From positions 1 through 54,711 of the forward strand of contig NZ_MSMP01000033.1 in NCBI RefSeq assembly GCF_001936575.1: a DNA stretch of 54,711 nucleotides. The letters are read 5' to 3'. Below the pieces are notes generated by a model. It saw only the letters and a list, made by a program, of their open reading frames with translations. It searched no databases and was not told where the DNA came from. A program made the position numbers and the translations under genes. This document shows, piece after piece, positions 42,905 through 51,648 of the stretch (positions within the stretch are counted from its first letter, which is position 1; every line of letters begins with the position of its first letter). This DNA is from Tenacibaculum agarivorans (GTDB lineage: Bacteria > Bacteroidota > Bacteroidia > Flavobacteriales > Flavobacteriaceae).

Positions 42905-45460
42905 TTATTCTTCGTCTATTTCAGTTCTTGTTTCTTTGGGTTTTTCCCCTTTTTCAATTTTTATGGTTAACTGATTCGTTTCTTCATTTAAATCCATAAA
43001 AATAGCATCACCTTCATCTAATTTTGCATTAACAATTTCCTCTGCCAACGCATCTTCAATATATTTTTGAATTGCTCTTTTTAAAGGTCTTGCACCATAT
43101 TGCTTATCAAAACCTTTGTTAGCAATATAATCTTTTGCTTTTTCAGAAAGTGTAAGATTATATCCTAAATCAGCAATACGAGTTAATAGTTTTTGTAATT
43201 CGATATCGATAATCTTATGAATGTCTTCTCTTTCTAAAGAGTTAAAGATAATTACATCATCAATACGATTTAAGAATTCAGGAGCAAAAGATTTTTTTAA
43301 TGCACCTTCGATAATTCCTCTAGCATGATCATCTTCTTGTTCTTTTTTGGCTTGAGTACCGAATCCAACTCCTCCTCCAAAATCTTTAAGTTTTCTAACT
43401 CCAATATTGGAAGTCATAATAATTACAGTGTTTCTAAAGTCTATTTTTCGACCTAAACTATCTGTAATATGACCATCGTCAAGTACTTGCAATAACATAT
43501 TAAATACATCTGGGTGTGCTTTCTCAATCTCGTCTAATAGAATTACAGAATAAGGTTTACGACGAACTTTTTCGGTTAATTGTCCGCCTTCTTCATATCC
43601 AACATATCCAGGAGGTGCACCAATTAATCTAGAGATAGCAAACTTTTCCATGTATTCACTCATGTCTATTCTAATTAATGACTCTTCAGAATCAAATAAT
43701 TCTCTAGCTAAAACTTTAGCTAATTGAGTTTTACCTACTCCTGTTGAACCTAAGAAAATGAATGAGCCGATAGGTTTGTTAGGATCTTTTAATCCCACTC
43801 TATTACGTTGAATAGCTTTAACCACTTTAGTTACAGCTTCATCTTGTCCTATTACTTTACCTTGTATTAATTTTGGTAACTCAGCTAATCTACTACTTTC
43901 AGCTTCAGCAACTCTGTTTACAGGTATACCTGTCATCATAGAAACAACTTCAGCAACATTATCTTCAGTAACTGTTTCTCTATGTAATTTAGAATCTTCT
44001 TCCCATTGTTTCTGAGCAGAATCTAAAGCAGCCTCAATATTTTTCTCATCATCTCTAAGCTTTGCAGCTTCTTCATATTTTTGTCCACTTACAGCTTTAG
44101 TTTTTCGTTCTCTGATTTCTTCTAATTTACCTTCTAGTTCTAAAATCTGTTGAGGAACAATGATGTTGGTAATGTGAATACGAGAACCAGCTTCGTCCAT
44201 TGCATCAATAGCTTTGTCTGGTAAAAAACGATCTGTCATGTAGCGATTCGTTAATTTAACACAAGCTTGAATAGCTTCGTCAGTAAACTCTACATTATGA
44301 TGTGCTTCATATTTTCCTTTGATATTATGAAGTATCTGTACAGTTTCTTCTACAGTTGTAGGGTCAACCATTACCTTTTGAAAACGACGTTCTAGAGCTC
44401 CGTCTTTTTCAATATTAGTTCTGTATTCATCTAAGGTAGTAGCACCAATACATTGGATTTCTCCACGTGCTAGTGCTGGTTTTAACATGTTAGAAGCATC
44501 TAGAGATCCAGTAGCGCCACCAGCCCCTACAATGGTATGGATTTCATCAATAAATAAAATGATATCATCATTTTTTTCTAACTCATTCATAAGCGCTTTC
44601 ATGCGCTCTTCAAATTGACCTCTATATTTAGTTCCAGCAACTAAGCTAGCTAAATCAAGAGAAACAATTCTTTTATCAAATAAAATTCGTGATACTTTTC
44701 TGTTTACAATTCTAAGAGCTAAACCTTCAGCAATGGCAGATTTACCAACTCCAGGCTCACCAATAAGCATTGGATTATTCTTTTTACGTCTACTTAAAAT
44801 TTGAGATACACGTTCTATTTCTTTTAATCTACCTACTACAGGGTCTAGTTTACCATTTTCGGCTAAGGCAGTTAAATCTCTACCAAAGTTATCTAAAACA
44901 GGAGTTTTAGACTTTTTAGATGCTTTACCTCTAGGAGTTTGTTGTCCATAAGGTTCAGACTTATCGTCTGCAAACTCGTCTCCTGAAGCTTCAGCTATTG
45001 GATTGATTGGTAAATGTCCTTCTTCCACATTCAATTCTTTGTATAATGCTTTTGCCTGATCATAGTCAACATCATACTTTTGAAGTAATTTTGTAGTAGG
45101 ATCATTTTCATTACGTAGTATGCATAATAGTAAATGAGCAGTATCTATAGAATTACTTTGGTATAATTTCGCTTCTAAAAACGTTGTTTTAATCGCTTTT
45201 TCAGCTTGCCTAGTTAAGTGGAGGTTATTTTTTTGGTTCAAACTGTTTGAATTTGTCGGATTTAACTTCTCTAATTTACTTCTAACAAGATCTAGATCAA
45301 TATCAAAAGTAGATAATATATCTATCGCTTTTCCATCTCCTTTTCTAATTAATCCAAGCAGAAGATGTTCGGTTCCTATAAAGTCATGACCTAATCGTAA
45401 AGCTTCTTCTTTACTGAATGTTATTACATCTCTAACTCCTGGTGAAAAATTTTCGTCCAT
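42905..45460 (-). CDS. clpC: ClpC-type AAA+ unfoldase subunit of the Clp protease
   Basis: 851 aa, full length for the family. Two Clp_N repeats cover about 1-150 (RDVITFSKEEALRLGHDFIG, then EHLLLGLIRKGDG). The first AAA+ domain has Walker A GEPGVGKSA near 240 and ALERRFQKV. A UVR-type middle segment is present near 430-450 (RERKTKAVSGQKYEEAAKLR), which marks ClpC rather than ClpB or ClpA. The second AAA+ domain has GSTGVGKT near 572 and the ClpP-contact region after VGFG. It unfolds damaged or tagged proteins and feeds them to ClpP. It is divergent from gyrA, with its own terminator downstream. Confidence 0.96.
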   Translation of the reverse strand: MDENFSPGVRDVITFSKEEALRLGHDFIGTEHLLLGLIRKGDGKAIDILSTFDIDLDLVRSKLEKLNPTNSNSLNQKNNLHLTRQAEKAIKTTFLEAKLYQSNSIDTAHLLLCILRNENDPTTKLLQKYDVDYDQAKALYKELNVEEGHLPINPIAEASGDEFADDKSEPYGQQTPRGKASKKSKTPVLDNFGRDLTALAENGKLDPVVGRLKEIERVSQILSRRKKNNPMLIGEPGVGKSAIAEGLALRIVNRKVSRILFDKRIVSLDLASLVAGTKYRGQFEERMKALMNELEKNDDIILFIDEIHTIVGAGGATGSLDASNMLKPALARGEIQCIGATTLDEYRTNIEKDGALERRFQKVMVDPTTVEETVQILHNIKGKYEAHHNVEFTDEAIQACVKLTNRYMTDRFLPDKAIDAMDEAGSRIHITNIIVPQQILELEGKLEEIRERKTKAVSGQKYEEAAKLRDDEKNIEAALDSAQKQWEEDSKLHRETVTEDNVAEVVSMMTGIPVNRVAEAESSRLAELPKLIQGKVIGQDEAVTKVVKAIQRNRVGLKDPNKPIGSFIFLGSTGVGKTQLAKVLARELFDSEESLIRIDMSEYMEKFAISRLIGAPPGYVGYEEGGQLTEKVRRKPYSVILLDEIEKAHPDVFNMLLQVLDDGHITDSLGRKIDFRNTVIIMTSNIGVRKLKDFGGGVGFGTQAKKEQEDDHARGIIEGALKKSFAPEFLNRIDDVIIFNSLEREDIHKIIDIELQKLLTRIADLGYNLTLSEKAKDYIANKGFDKQYGARPLKRAIQKYIEDALAEEIVNAKLDEGDAIFMDLNEETNQLTIKIEKGEKPKETRTEIDEE

Positions 45461-45758
45461 AAATTAATTTTCTTTAGTTGTAAAGTTAGTAAGAATTTTT
45501 GTGAAAAAATTACAAAAACAATGCCATCAAAAAAAAAGGACAAAAAGGCAGTGTATTTTTAGATTTTTGTATGTACTAAAAATCACGATAAATTGTTAAT
45601 AAATATAGTGAAAATAAAATAATAAAACTTGGGAAATCTAGGTTAAAATAATATCTTGCGTTGCTTATATAATACTATATAAGTATAAAAAAGTGAATTT
45701 TAGAAGGGTAAAATTCACTTTTTTGTAAAATGAATACTAATTTTTTAAAAAGATTAAT
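45461..45758. other. Divergent clpC/gyrA control region
   Basis: 298 nt without an ORF. It holds both promoters. For gyrA, TTG (45629-45631) and TATCTTG (45652-45658) stand 20 nt apart, the same spacing as in the tRNA and tetR promoters, though the -7 lacks one T. A strong hairpin with a T-tract (separate entry) lies between that promoter and the gyrA start. Confidence 0.55.
45687..45724 (+). terminator. Terminator-like hairpin in the gyrA leader
   Basis: Two perfect 16-nt arms, AAAAAAGTGAATTTTA and its complement, around GAAGGG, ending in six T on the plus strand. It sits 34 nt before the gyrA ATG, downstream of the probable promoter. By symmetry it could act on both strands. It may be an attenuator of gyrA or the end of a small RNA. 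Confidence 0.6.
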
Positions 45759-48245
45759 ATGGCAGATGGTGAAAAGTTGATTCCTATTAATATTGAAGAG
45801 CAGATGAAAGCGGCTTACATTGACTACTCAATGTCGGTAATTGTATCTAGAGCTCTTCCCGATGTAAGAGATGGTTTAAAACCAGTGCACAGAAGAGTGT
45901 TATATGGAATGCATGAATTAGGAATAAGATCTACAGGAGCCTATAAAAAATCAGCGAGAGTTGTTGGGGAAGTTTTAGGTAAGTATCACCCACATGGAGA
46001 TACTTCAGTATATGATTCTATGGTACGTATGGCACAGCATTGGAGCATGCGTTATATGATGATTGATGGTCAAGGGAATTTTGGTTCTGTTGATGGTGAT
46101 AGCCCAGCAGCAATGCGTTATACCGAGGTAAGAATGCAAAAAATATCTGAAGAAATGTTATCAGATATTGAAAAAGAAACAGTGGATTTAAGGCTTAATT
46201 TTGATGATACTTTACATGAGCCAACTGTTTTACCAACTCGAATCCCAAATTTATTAGTAAATGGAGCTTCAGGTATTGCTGTAGGTATGGCAACTAATAT
46301 GGCTCCTCATAATTTAACAGAAATTATTAATGGTACTGTTGCATATATCGATAATAGAGATATTGAGATCGATGAGTTAATGCAGCATATTAAGGCACCA
46401 GATTTTCCAACAGGAGGAATTATCTATGGTTACGATGGAGTAAGAGATGCATTTCACACAGGTAGAGGTCGTATTGTTATGCGTGCGAAAGCTACCATTG
46501 AAGAAGTAAAAGGTAGAGAATGTATTATTGTAACTGAAATACCTTATCAGGTAAATAAAGCAGAAATGATTAAGAAAACTGCTGATTTAGTTAACGATAA
46601 GAAACTTGAAGGTATTGGAAGTATTAGAGATGAATCTGATAGAAAAGGAATGCGAATTGTGTATGTATTAAAACGTGATGCTATTCCTAATATCGTTCTT
46701 AATAAGTTGTTTAAGTATACACAACTACAAACTTCATTTAGTGTAAATAATATTGCTTTAGTAAATGGTCGTCCAGAGCAATTAAATTTAAAGCAATTAA
46801 TCCATTATTTTGTTGAGCACAGACACGAAGTAATTGTTCGTAGAACTCAATATGAATTAAGAAAAGCTGAAGCTAGAGCACATATTTTAGAAGGATTAAT
46901 TATTGCTTCTGATAATATTGATGAAGTAATTGCTTTAATTAGAGCTTCTGCCAATGCCGATGAAGCACGTGAAAGCTTAATTAAGCGTTTTGAATTGACA
47001 GAGATTCAAGCTAAGGCTATCGTTGAAATGAGATTACGTCAGTTAACAGGTCTGGAACAAGACAAGTTAAGAGCAGAGTATGATGAAATTATAAAGACGA
47101 TTGCTGACTTAAAAGATATTTTGGCAAATGAGCCTAGACGATACAATATCATCAAAGAAGAGCTCATTGAGGTTAGAGATAAATATGGAGATGAGAGAAA
47201 ATCTACTATAGAATATGCAGGAGGGGATATGAGAATCGAAGATATGATTCCTAACTCTAAAGTAGTGGTTACCATTTCTCATGCAGGATATGTAAAAAGA
47301 ACAAATCTTGATGAATATAAAGTTCAGAATAGGGGAGGAAGAGGACAAAAAGGAGTTACCACTAGAAATGAAGATTTCTTAGAACATCTTTTTGTAGGTA
47401 CTAATCACCAACACATGTTGTTTTTTACGCAGAAAGGTAAAGTATTTTGGATGAGAGTGTTTGAAATTCCGGAAGGAGGTAAGAATACCAAAGGTAGAGC
47501 TATTCAGAATCTTATCAATATAGAGCAAGACGATAAAGTAAAAGCATTTTTAGTTACTGACGATTTAAAAGATGAAGAATACATCAACAATCATTATGTA
47601 ATTATGGCTACTAAAAAAGGTAAGGTTAAGAAGACTCCATTAGAACAATATTCTAGACCAAGAGCCAATGGTATTAATGCAATTACTATTAAAGAAGGAG
47701 ATGAGCTACTGGAAGCAAAATTAACTACTGGTGACAGCCAGGTAATGTTAGCATTAAGGTCTGGTAAAGCAATTCGTTTTGAGGAAGAAAAAACGAGACC
47801 AATGGGAAGAACGGCTTCAGGTGTTAGAGGAATTACGCTACAGCATGACGAAGATGAAGTTGTTGGTATGGTTTCAGTAAATGATATGGAAAGTAATATT
47901 TTAGTCGTTTCTGAAAAGGGGTACGGAAAACGTTCTAAATTGGAAGATTATAGAATTACCAATAGAGGAGGAAAAGGTGTTAAAACATTGAATATTTCGG
48001 AAAAAACAGGTAATTTGGTCGCGATTAAAAACGTAGACGATTCTAATGATTTAATGATTATAAATAAATCAGGAATAACTATAAGAATGGCCATTGAAGA
48101 TCTGAGGGTTATGGGTAGAGCTACTCAAGGAGTTAAGTTAATTAACATTAAGGGTAATGATAGTATTGCAGCAGTAGCTAAAGTGATGCATGAAGATGAA
48201 GAAGAAGAAAATGGCACGGAAATTGAAAATCAAACAAATATATAA
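45759..48245 (+). CDS. gyrA: DNA gyrase subunit A
   Basis: 828 aa. The N-terminal topoisomerase domain has the catalytic Tyr121 (AMRYTEVRM) and the quinolone-determining region HPHGDTSVYD (77-86). The positions matching E. coli Ser83 and Asp87 are Thr82 and Asp86, neither of which is a classic resistance substitution by itself. The GyrA-box QNRGGRGQKG, near 523, marks a gyrase rather than ParC. Six C-terminal beta-propeller blades follow, with repeats such as VMATKKGKVKKTPL and LVVSEKGYGKRSKL. The end is acidic (HEDEEEENGTEIE). It introduces negative supercoils together with GyrB. A TPR-protein gene follows after 36 nt on the same strand. Confidence 0.98.
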   Translation: MADGEKLIPINIEEQMKAAYIDYSMSVIVSRALPDVRDGLKPVHRRVLYGMHELGIRSTGAYKKSARVVGEVLGKYHPHGDTSVYDSMVRMAQHWSMRYMMIDGQGNFGSVDGDSPAAMRYTEVRMQKISEEMLSDIEKETVDLRLNFDDTLHEPTVLPTRIPNLLVNGASGIAVGMATNMAPHNLTEIINGTVAYIDNRDIEIDELMQHIKAPDFPTGGIIYGYDGVRDAFHTGRGRIVMRAKATIEEVKGRECIIVTEIPYQVNKAEMIKKTADLVNDKKLEGIGSIRDESDRKGMRIVYVLKRDAIPNIVLNKLFKYTQLQTSFSVNNIALVNGRPEQLNLKQLIHYFVEHRHEVIVRRTQYELRKAEARAHILEGLIIASDNIDEVIALIRASANADEARESLIKRFELTEIQAKAIVEMRLRQLTGLEQDKLRAEYDEIIKTIADLKDILANEPRRYNIIKEELIEVRDKYGDERKSTIEYAGGDMRIEDMIPNSKVVVTISHAGYVKRTNLDEYKVQNRGGRGQKGVTTRNEDFLEHLFVGTNHQHMLFFTQKGKVFWMRVFEIPEGGKNTKGRAIQNLINIEQDDKVKAFLVTDDLKDEEYINNHYVIMATKKGKVKKTPLEQYSRPRANGINAITIKEGDELLEAKLTTGDSQVMLALRSGKAIRFEEEKTRPMGRTASGVRGITLQHDEDEVVGMVSVNDMESNILVVSEKGYGKRSKLEDYRITNRGGKGVKTLNISEKTGNLVAIKNVDDSNDLMIINKSGITIRMAIEDLRVMGRATQGVKLINIKGNDSIAAVAKVMHEDEEEENGTEIENQTNI

Positions 48246-48281
48246 CAAGAACTGTAATAACAATAACTTAAACCCATTAAG

Positions 48282-49526
48282 ATGAGAAAACAAGTTTTAG
48301 CAATTTCTTTAGGTTTATTAACATTAGCTTCTTTTGCACAGAAAAAAGAGCTTAAATCTTTAGAAAAGGCCCTTGACAATAACGATATGAACGGAGCTTA
48401 CACTATTGTAAAGTCTCTAGAGAGTTCAATTGAGAGTGCCGATGATAAGTATAAGTCAAAGTATTATTTCCTTAAAGGGCAGACTTTAGTAGGAAAGAAA
48501 GAATATGAAAATGCTGCGGCTACATTTAACCAGTTATTCGATTTTGAAAAGAATACAGGGAAAAGAAAGTATACTTCTGAAGCAAAACCAATTTTAGATA
48601 AATTAATTCAAACAGTATCTGAGAAAGCCATTAATTTATATAATAATGATAAAAACTATGGTGAAGCTACCAAGTATTTTTATTTAACCTATAAATTAAG
48701 TCCAAAAGATACTTCTTTTGTTTACAATGCAGCAGTAAGTGCTACTCAAGCAAAAGATTATGACTCTGCTTTAAAGCACTATAAAGAGTTAAGAGAGTTA
48801 GGATATACCGGTAAAGAAGTTATGTACGTAGCTACAAACAAAAAAACGGGTAAAGAAGAAAATTTAGGTAGTAAGAATCAAAGAGATTTATTAGTGAAAT
48901 CAGGAGATTACATCAAGCCTGTTGATAAAACAACTGAAGGAAAATCTGCTGGTATTGTAAAGAGTATTGCTTTAATCTTAAAAGAGCAAGGAAAAACCGA
49001 AGAAGCTATTCAAGCAATGTCAGAGGCTAGAAAATCTGATCCTAAAGATTTAAACTTAATCTTAAATGAGGCACAATTATATATTGATTTAGGTAAAATG
49101 GATAAATTTGGTCAGTTAATGAGCGAAGCTGTTGCTTTAGATCCTAATAATCCAACTCTATACTATAATTTAGGTGTAGTTAACTTTAATCAAGGAAGAG
49201 CTAAAGAAGCTACAGAATACTATAGAAAAGCAATTGAATTAAAGCCTGATTATGCTGATGCATATATGAATTTATCAGTTGTAATTTTAGATAAGGAAAA
49301 AGCAATTGTTGAAGAGATGAACAAAAATTTATCTAACTTCAAAAAGTATGATCAATTAGCTCTAGATCAAAAGAATGTGTATAAAGAAGCGTTACCATAT
49401 TTAGAAAAAGCAGATAGCTTAAATCGTAATGCAGATACTGTAAAGTCTCTAATGAGTATTTATGAGGTTTTAGAAATGTCAGCTAAAGCTAAAGAGTATA
49501 GAGATTTATACAAAACAATGAGATAA
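48282..49526 (+). CDS. Secreted or periplasmic TPR protein
   Basis: 414 aa. A signal peptide ends near SFAQ (residue 19). Several tetratricopeptide repeats are visible, clearest at about 245-330: KEQGKTEEAIQAMSEARKSD, YNLGVVNFNQGRAKEATEYY and RKAIELKPDYADAYMNLSVV. Earlier repeats lie at about 50-160. TPR arrays bind protein partners; no catalytic motif is seen. It follows gyrA by 36 nt and ends in the bidirectional terminator at 49556, so it is probably co-transcribed with gyrA. There is no clear functional link between them. Confidence 0.88.
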   Translation: MRKQVLAISLGLLTLASFAQKKELKSLEKALDNNDMNGAYTIVKSLESSIESADDKYKSKYYFLKGQTLVGKKEYENAAATFNQLFDFEKNTGKRKYTSEAKPILDKLIQTVSEKAINLYNNDKNYGEATKYFYLTYKLSPKDTSFVYNAAVSATQAKDYDSALKHYKELRELGYTGKEVMYVATNKKTGKEENLGSKNQRDLLVKSGDYIKPVDKTTEGKSAGIVKSIALILKEQGKTEEAIQAMSEARKSDPKDLNLILNEAQLYIDLGKMDKFGQLMSEAVALDPNNPTLYYNLGVVNFNQGRAKEATEYYRKAIELKPDYADAYMNLSVVILDKEKAIVEEMNKNLSNFKKYDQLALDQKNVYKEALPYLEKADSLNRNADTVKSLMSIYEVLEMSAKAKEYRDLYKTMR

Positions 49527-49555
49527 GATAAAAATAGTTCAATATGAACTCCAAT

Positions 49556-49588
49556 AAAAAGGCTGAAAGTTAACTTTCAGCCTTTTTT
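49556..49588. terminator. Bidirectional intrinsic terminator
   Basis: The 22-nt perfect palindrome has arms GGCTGAAAGTT and AACTTTCAGCC (49561-49582), preceded by five A and followed by six T. It serves the convergent TPR gene (plus) and NlpC/P60 gene (minus), which end on either side of it. Confidence 0.9.
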
Positions 49589-49591
49589 AAT

Positions 49592-50359
49592 TTATATCAT
49601 CTTTTTAATGACTCTTAGTTTATGTGAATGTTGTTGAGAATCTGTATTGTAAATACCGCTATGATCTAACTTGTCAATACGCACTTTACCATGAGCATGT
49701 ATAATGTTATAATCATTCATTACAATACCTACATGAGTAATTATGCCTTCTTCATTATCAAAGAAAGCTAAATCACCAGGCTCACTCTCTTCAATAAAAC
49801 TTAATACTTCCCCTTGAGTAGCTTGTTGACTTGCATCTCTTAATAGTTGATAACCGCAAAGTTTATACACGGTTTGGGTAAAGCCAGAACAATCAATTCC
49901 AAAAGGAGTTTTACCTCCCCATAAATATGGAGTATTTAAAAAATGAAAGGCAGTTTCAACAATAGCATTTTTGGTTAGTTTACCATGATTTATTTTACCC
50001 TCATAGATGAATGACTTCTCCTTTATAGTAAAGGAATGATCTTTGTAAAAAGGTAACCTTGCTCCATATGGAATTGTAGTTAAGTTGTTATTATCATCAA
50101 CAATAAAATCAATGAGTTCACCTGCATAATAATTTTCTTCAGATGATAGTTTCTGATATAATGCTTCAGGTATATCTTCATATTGTTTATTATCGATATA
50201 CCCTTCGTAATCATCAAAAGCTAATTTGATTTTACTCCATTTTTTTGTTTTCTCTAGCACTATAAAATGCTCACCAAAAACTAGTTGATTTACCATTTCA
50301 GACATGTCAGAAGGTTCTAATCTGAGAGGTACAATACTTAAATTACAAATTCCGAACAA
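49592..50359 (-). CDS. NlpC/P60 peptidase with N-terminal SH3 domains
   Basis: 255 aa. Residues about 1-120 hold two SH3b-like modules (EHFIVLEKTKKWSKIKLAFD then IPYGARLPFYKDHSF). The C40 peptidase domain has the nucleophile in DCSGF (C157), the general-base His in THVGIV (H209) and a third ligand at IIHAHG (H221). Such enzymes cut gamma-D-Glu-mDAP or related bonds in peptidoglycan stem peptides. No signal peptide is visible from this start, so it may act in the cytoplasm on recycled muropeptides, in line with mpl elsewhere in the window (inference). It starts 17 nt after the thiolase gene and is likely in one operon with it. Confidence 0.9.
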   Translation of the reverse strand: MFGICNLSIVPLRLEPSDMSEMVNQLVFGEHFIVLEKTKKWSKIKLAFDDYEGYIDNKQYEDIPEALYQKLSSEENYYAGELIDFIVDDNNNLTTIPYGARLPFYKDHSFTIKEKSFIYEGKINHGKLTKNAIVETAFHFLNTPYLWGGKTPFGIDCSGFTQTVYKLCGYQLLRDASQQATQGEVLSFIEESEPGDLAFFDNEEGIITHVGIVMNDYNIIHAHGKVRIDKLDHSGIYNTDSQQHSHKLRVIKKMI

Positions 50360-50376
50360 TAGAAAAGATTTTCTTG

Positions 50377-51552
50377 TTAGATTCTTTCAATTACCATGGC
50401 GCTAGCACCACCACCACCATTACAGATTCCAGCTGCACCTAATTTAGCGTTGTTTTGTTTTAAAATAGAAGTTAACGCAATAACTATTCTAGCTCCAGAA
50501 ACACCTAAAGGGTGCCCTAAAGAAACAGCCCCACCATTAACATTGACTTTTTCAGGTGATAATCCTAATATTTTAGTATTTGCAAGACCAACTACAGAGA
50601 AAGCTTCATTTAACTCAAAATAATCAACATCTTCAATTGCAACTCCAGCCTTAGCTAGAGCTTTAGGTAGCGCCTTTGCAGGTGCAGTAGTAAACCATTT
50701 TGGTTCGTGAGCGGCATCTGCATATCCTCTAATTTTAGCTAAAGGAGTAATACCTAATTCTTGCGCTTTTTCAGCAGACATTAAAACTAAAGCAGCACCT
50801 CCATCGTTAATTGTAGAAGCGTTGGCAGCAGTAACAGTTCCTTCTTTAGTAAAAGCAGGACGTAAAGCTGGAATTTTCTCCATTTTTACATTTTTATATT
50901 CTTCATCTTCGCTGAAAATGATAGGTTCACCACGTCTTTGTGGAATTTCAACAGGTACTACTTCATCAGCAAATTTACCTTCACTCCAAGCTTTAGCAGA
51001 ACGATTATATGATTCAATAGCAAAAGCATCCTGATCTTCTCTTGAGAAATCATATTCAACAGCACATTCGTCAGCACACACTCCCATAGCCACTTGTTCA
51101 TAAGCGTCAACTAAACCATCTTTTTGCATTCCGTCTTCCATTTTAACTGGTCCAAATTTGGTAGACGATCTAGCATGTTGATAATGTGGAATCATACTCA
51201 TGTTTTCCATTCCTCCAGTAACTACAATTTCAGCATCGCCTAAAGCTATGGCTTGAGCACCTAACATTATAGATTTCATCCCAGAGGAGCAAACTTTATT
51301 GACAGTAGTACAAGGTACAGTATCAGGAATTCCTGCCATAATAGCAGCCTGACGAGCAGGAGCTTGTCCTAAACCAGCAGACACAACATTTCCCATAAAT
51401 ACTTCATCTACCATTTCAGGTTGTAAGTTTATTTTTTCTAAGGCTCCTTTAATAGCTACAGACCCTAGTTTAGGCGCTGGTGTTGTTGATAATGTTCCTA
51501 GGAAACTACCAATTGGAGTTCTCGCTACAGATACAATTACTACTTCTTTCAT
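50377..51552 (-). CDS. Acetyl-CoA acetyltransferase (thiolase)
   Basis: 391 aa, the standard size. The nucleophile is Cys88 in NKVCSSGMKSIMLG. The thiolase signature NGGAVSLGHPLGVSGAR carries the active His near 347. GICNGGGGASAMVIE near the C-terminus carries the second Cys. It condenses two acetyl-CoA to acetoacetyl-CoA or runs in reverse in degradation; sequence alone does not tell a biosynthetic from a beta-oxidation role, and no 3-hydroxyacyl-CoA dehydrogenase is adjacent. The NlpC/P60 gene follows after 17 nt. Confidence 0.95.
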   Translation of the reverse strand: MKEVVIVSVARTPIGSFLGTLSTTPAPKLGSVAIKGALEKINLQPEMVDEVFMGNVVSAGLGQAPARQAAIMAGIPDTVPCTTVNKVCSSGMKSIMLGAQAIALGDAEIVVTGGMENMSMIPHYQHARSSTKFGPVKMEDGMQKDGLVDAYEQVAMGVCADECAVEYDFSREDQDAFAIESYNRSAKAWSEGKFADEVVPVEIPQRRGEPIIFSEDEEYKNVKMEKIPALRPAFTKEGTVTAANASTINDGGAALVLMSAEKAQELGITPLAKIRGYADAAHEPKWFTTAPAKALPKALAKAGVAIEDVDYFELNEAFSVVGLANTKILGLSPEKVNVNGGAVSLGHPLGVSGARIVIALTSILKQNNAKLGAAGICNGGGGASAMVIERI

Positions 51553-51648
51553 GTAAATTTAGTTTGTTTTATCTACGCGAAAATAACTATTTTAAAGGAA
51601 GTTCTCAAATAATAACAAAAGGTTATCTTTACAAGATTAAATACTCAA

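Noticed and set aside
45990..46020. Quinolone-resistance mutation in gyrA
   Set aside because: The QRDR has Thr82 and Asp86; Thr at that position is the normal residue in many bacteria, so no resistance is inferred.
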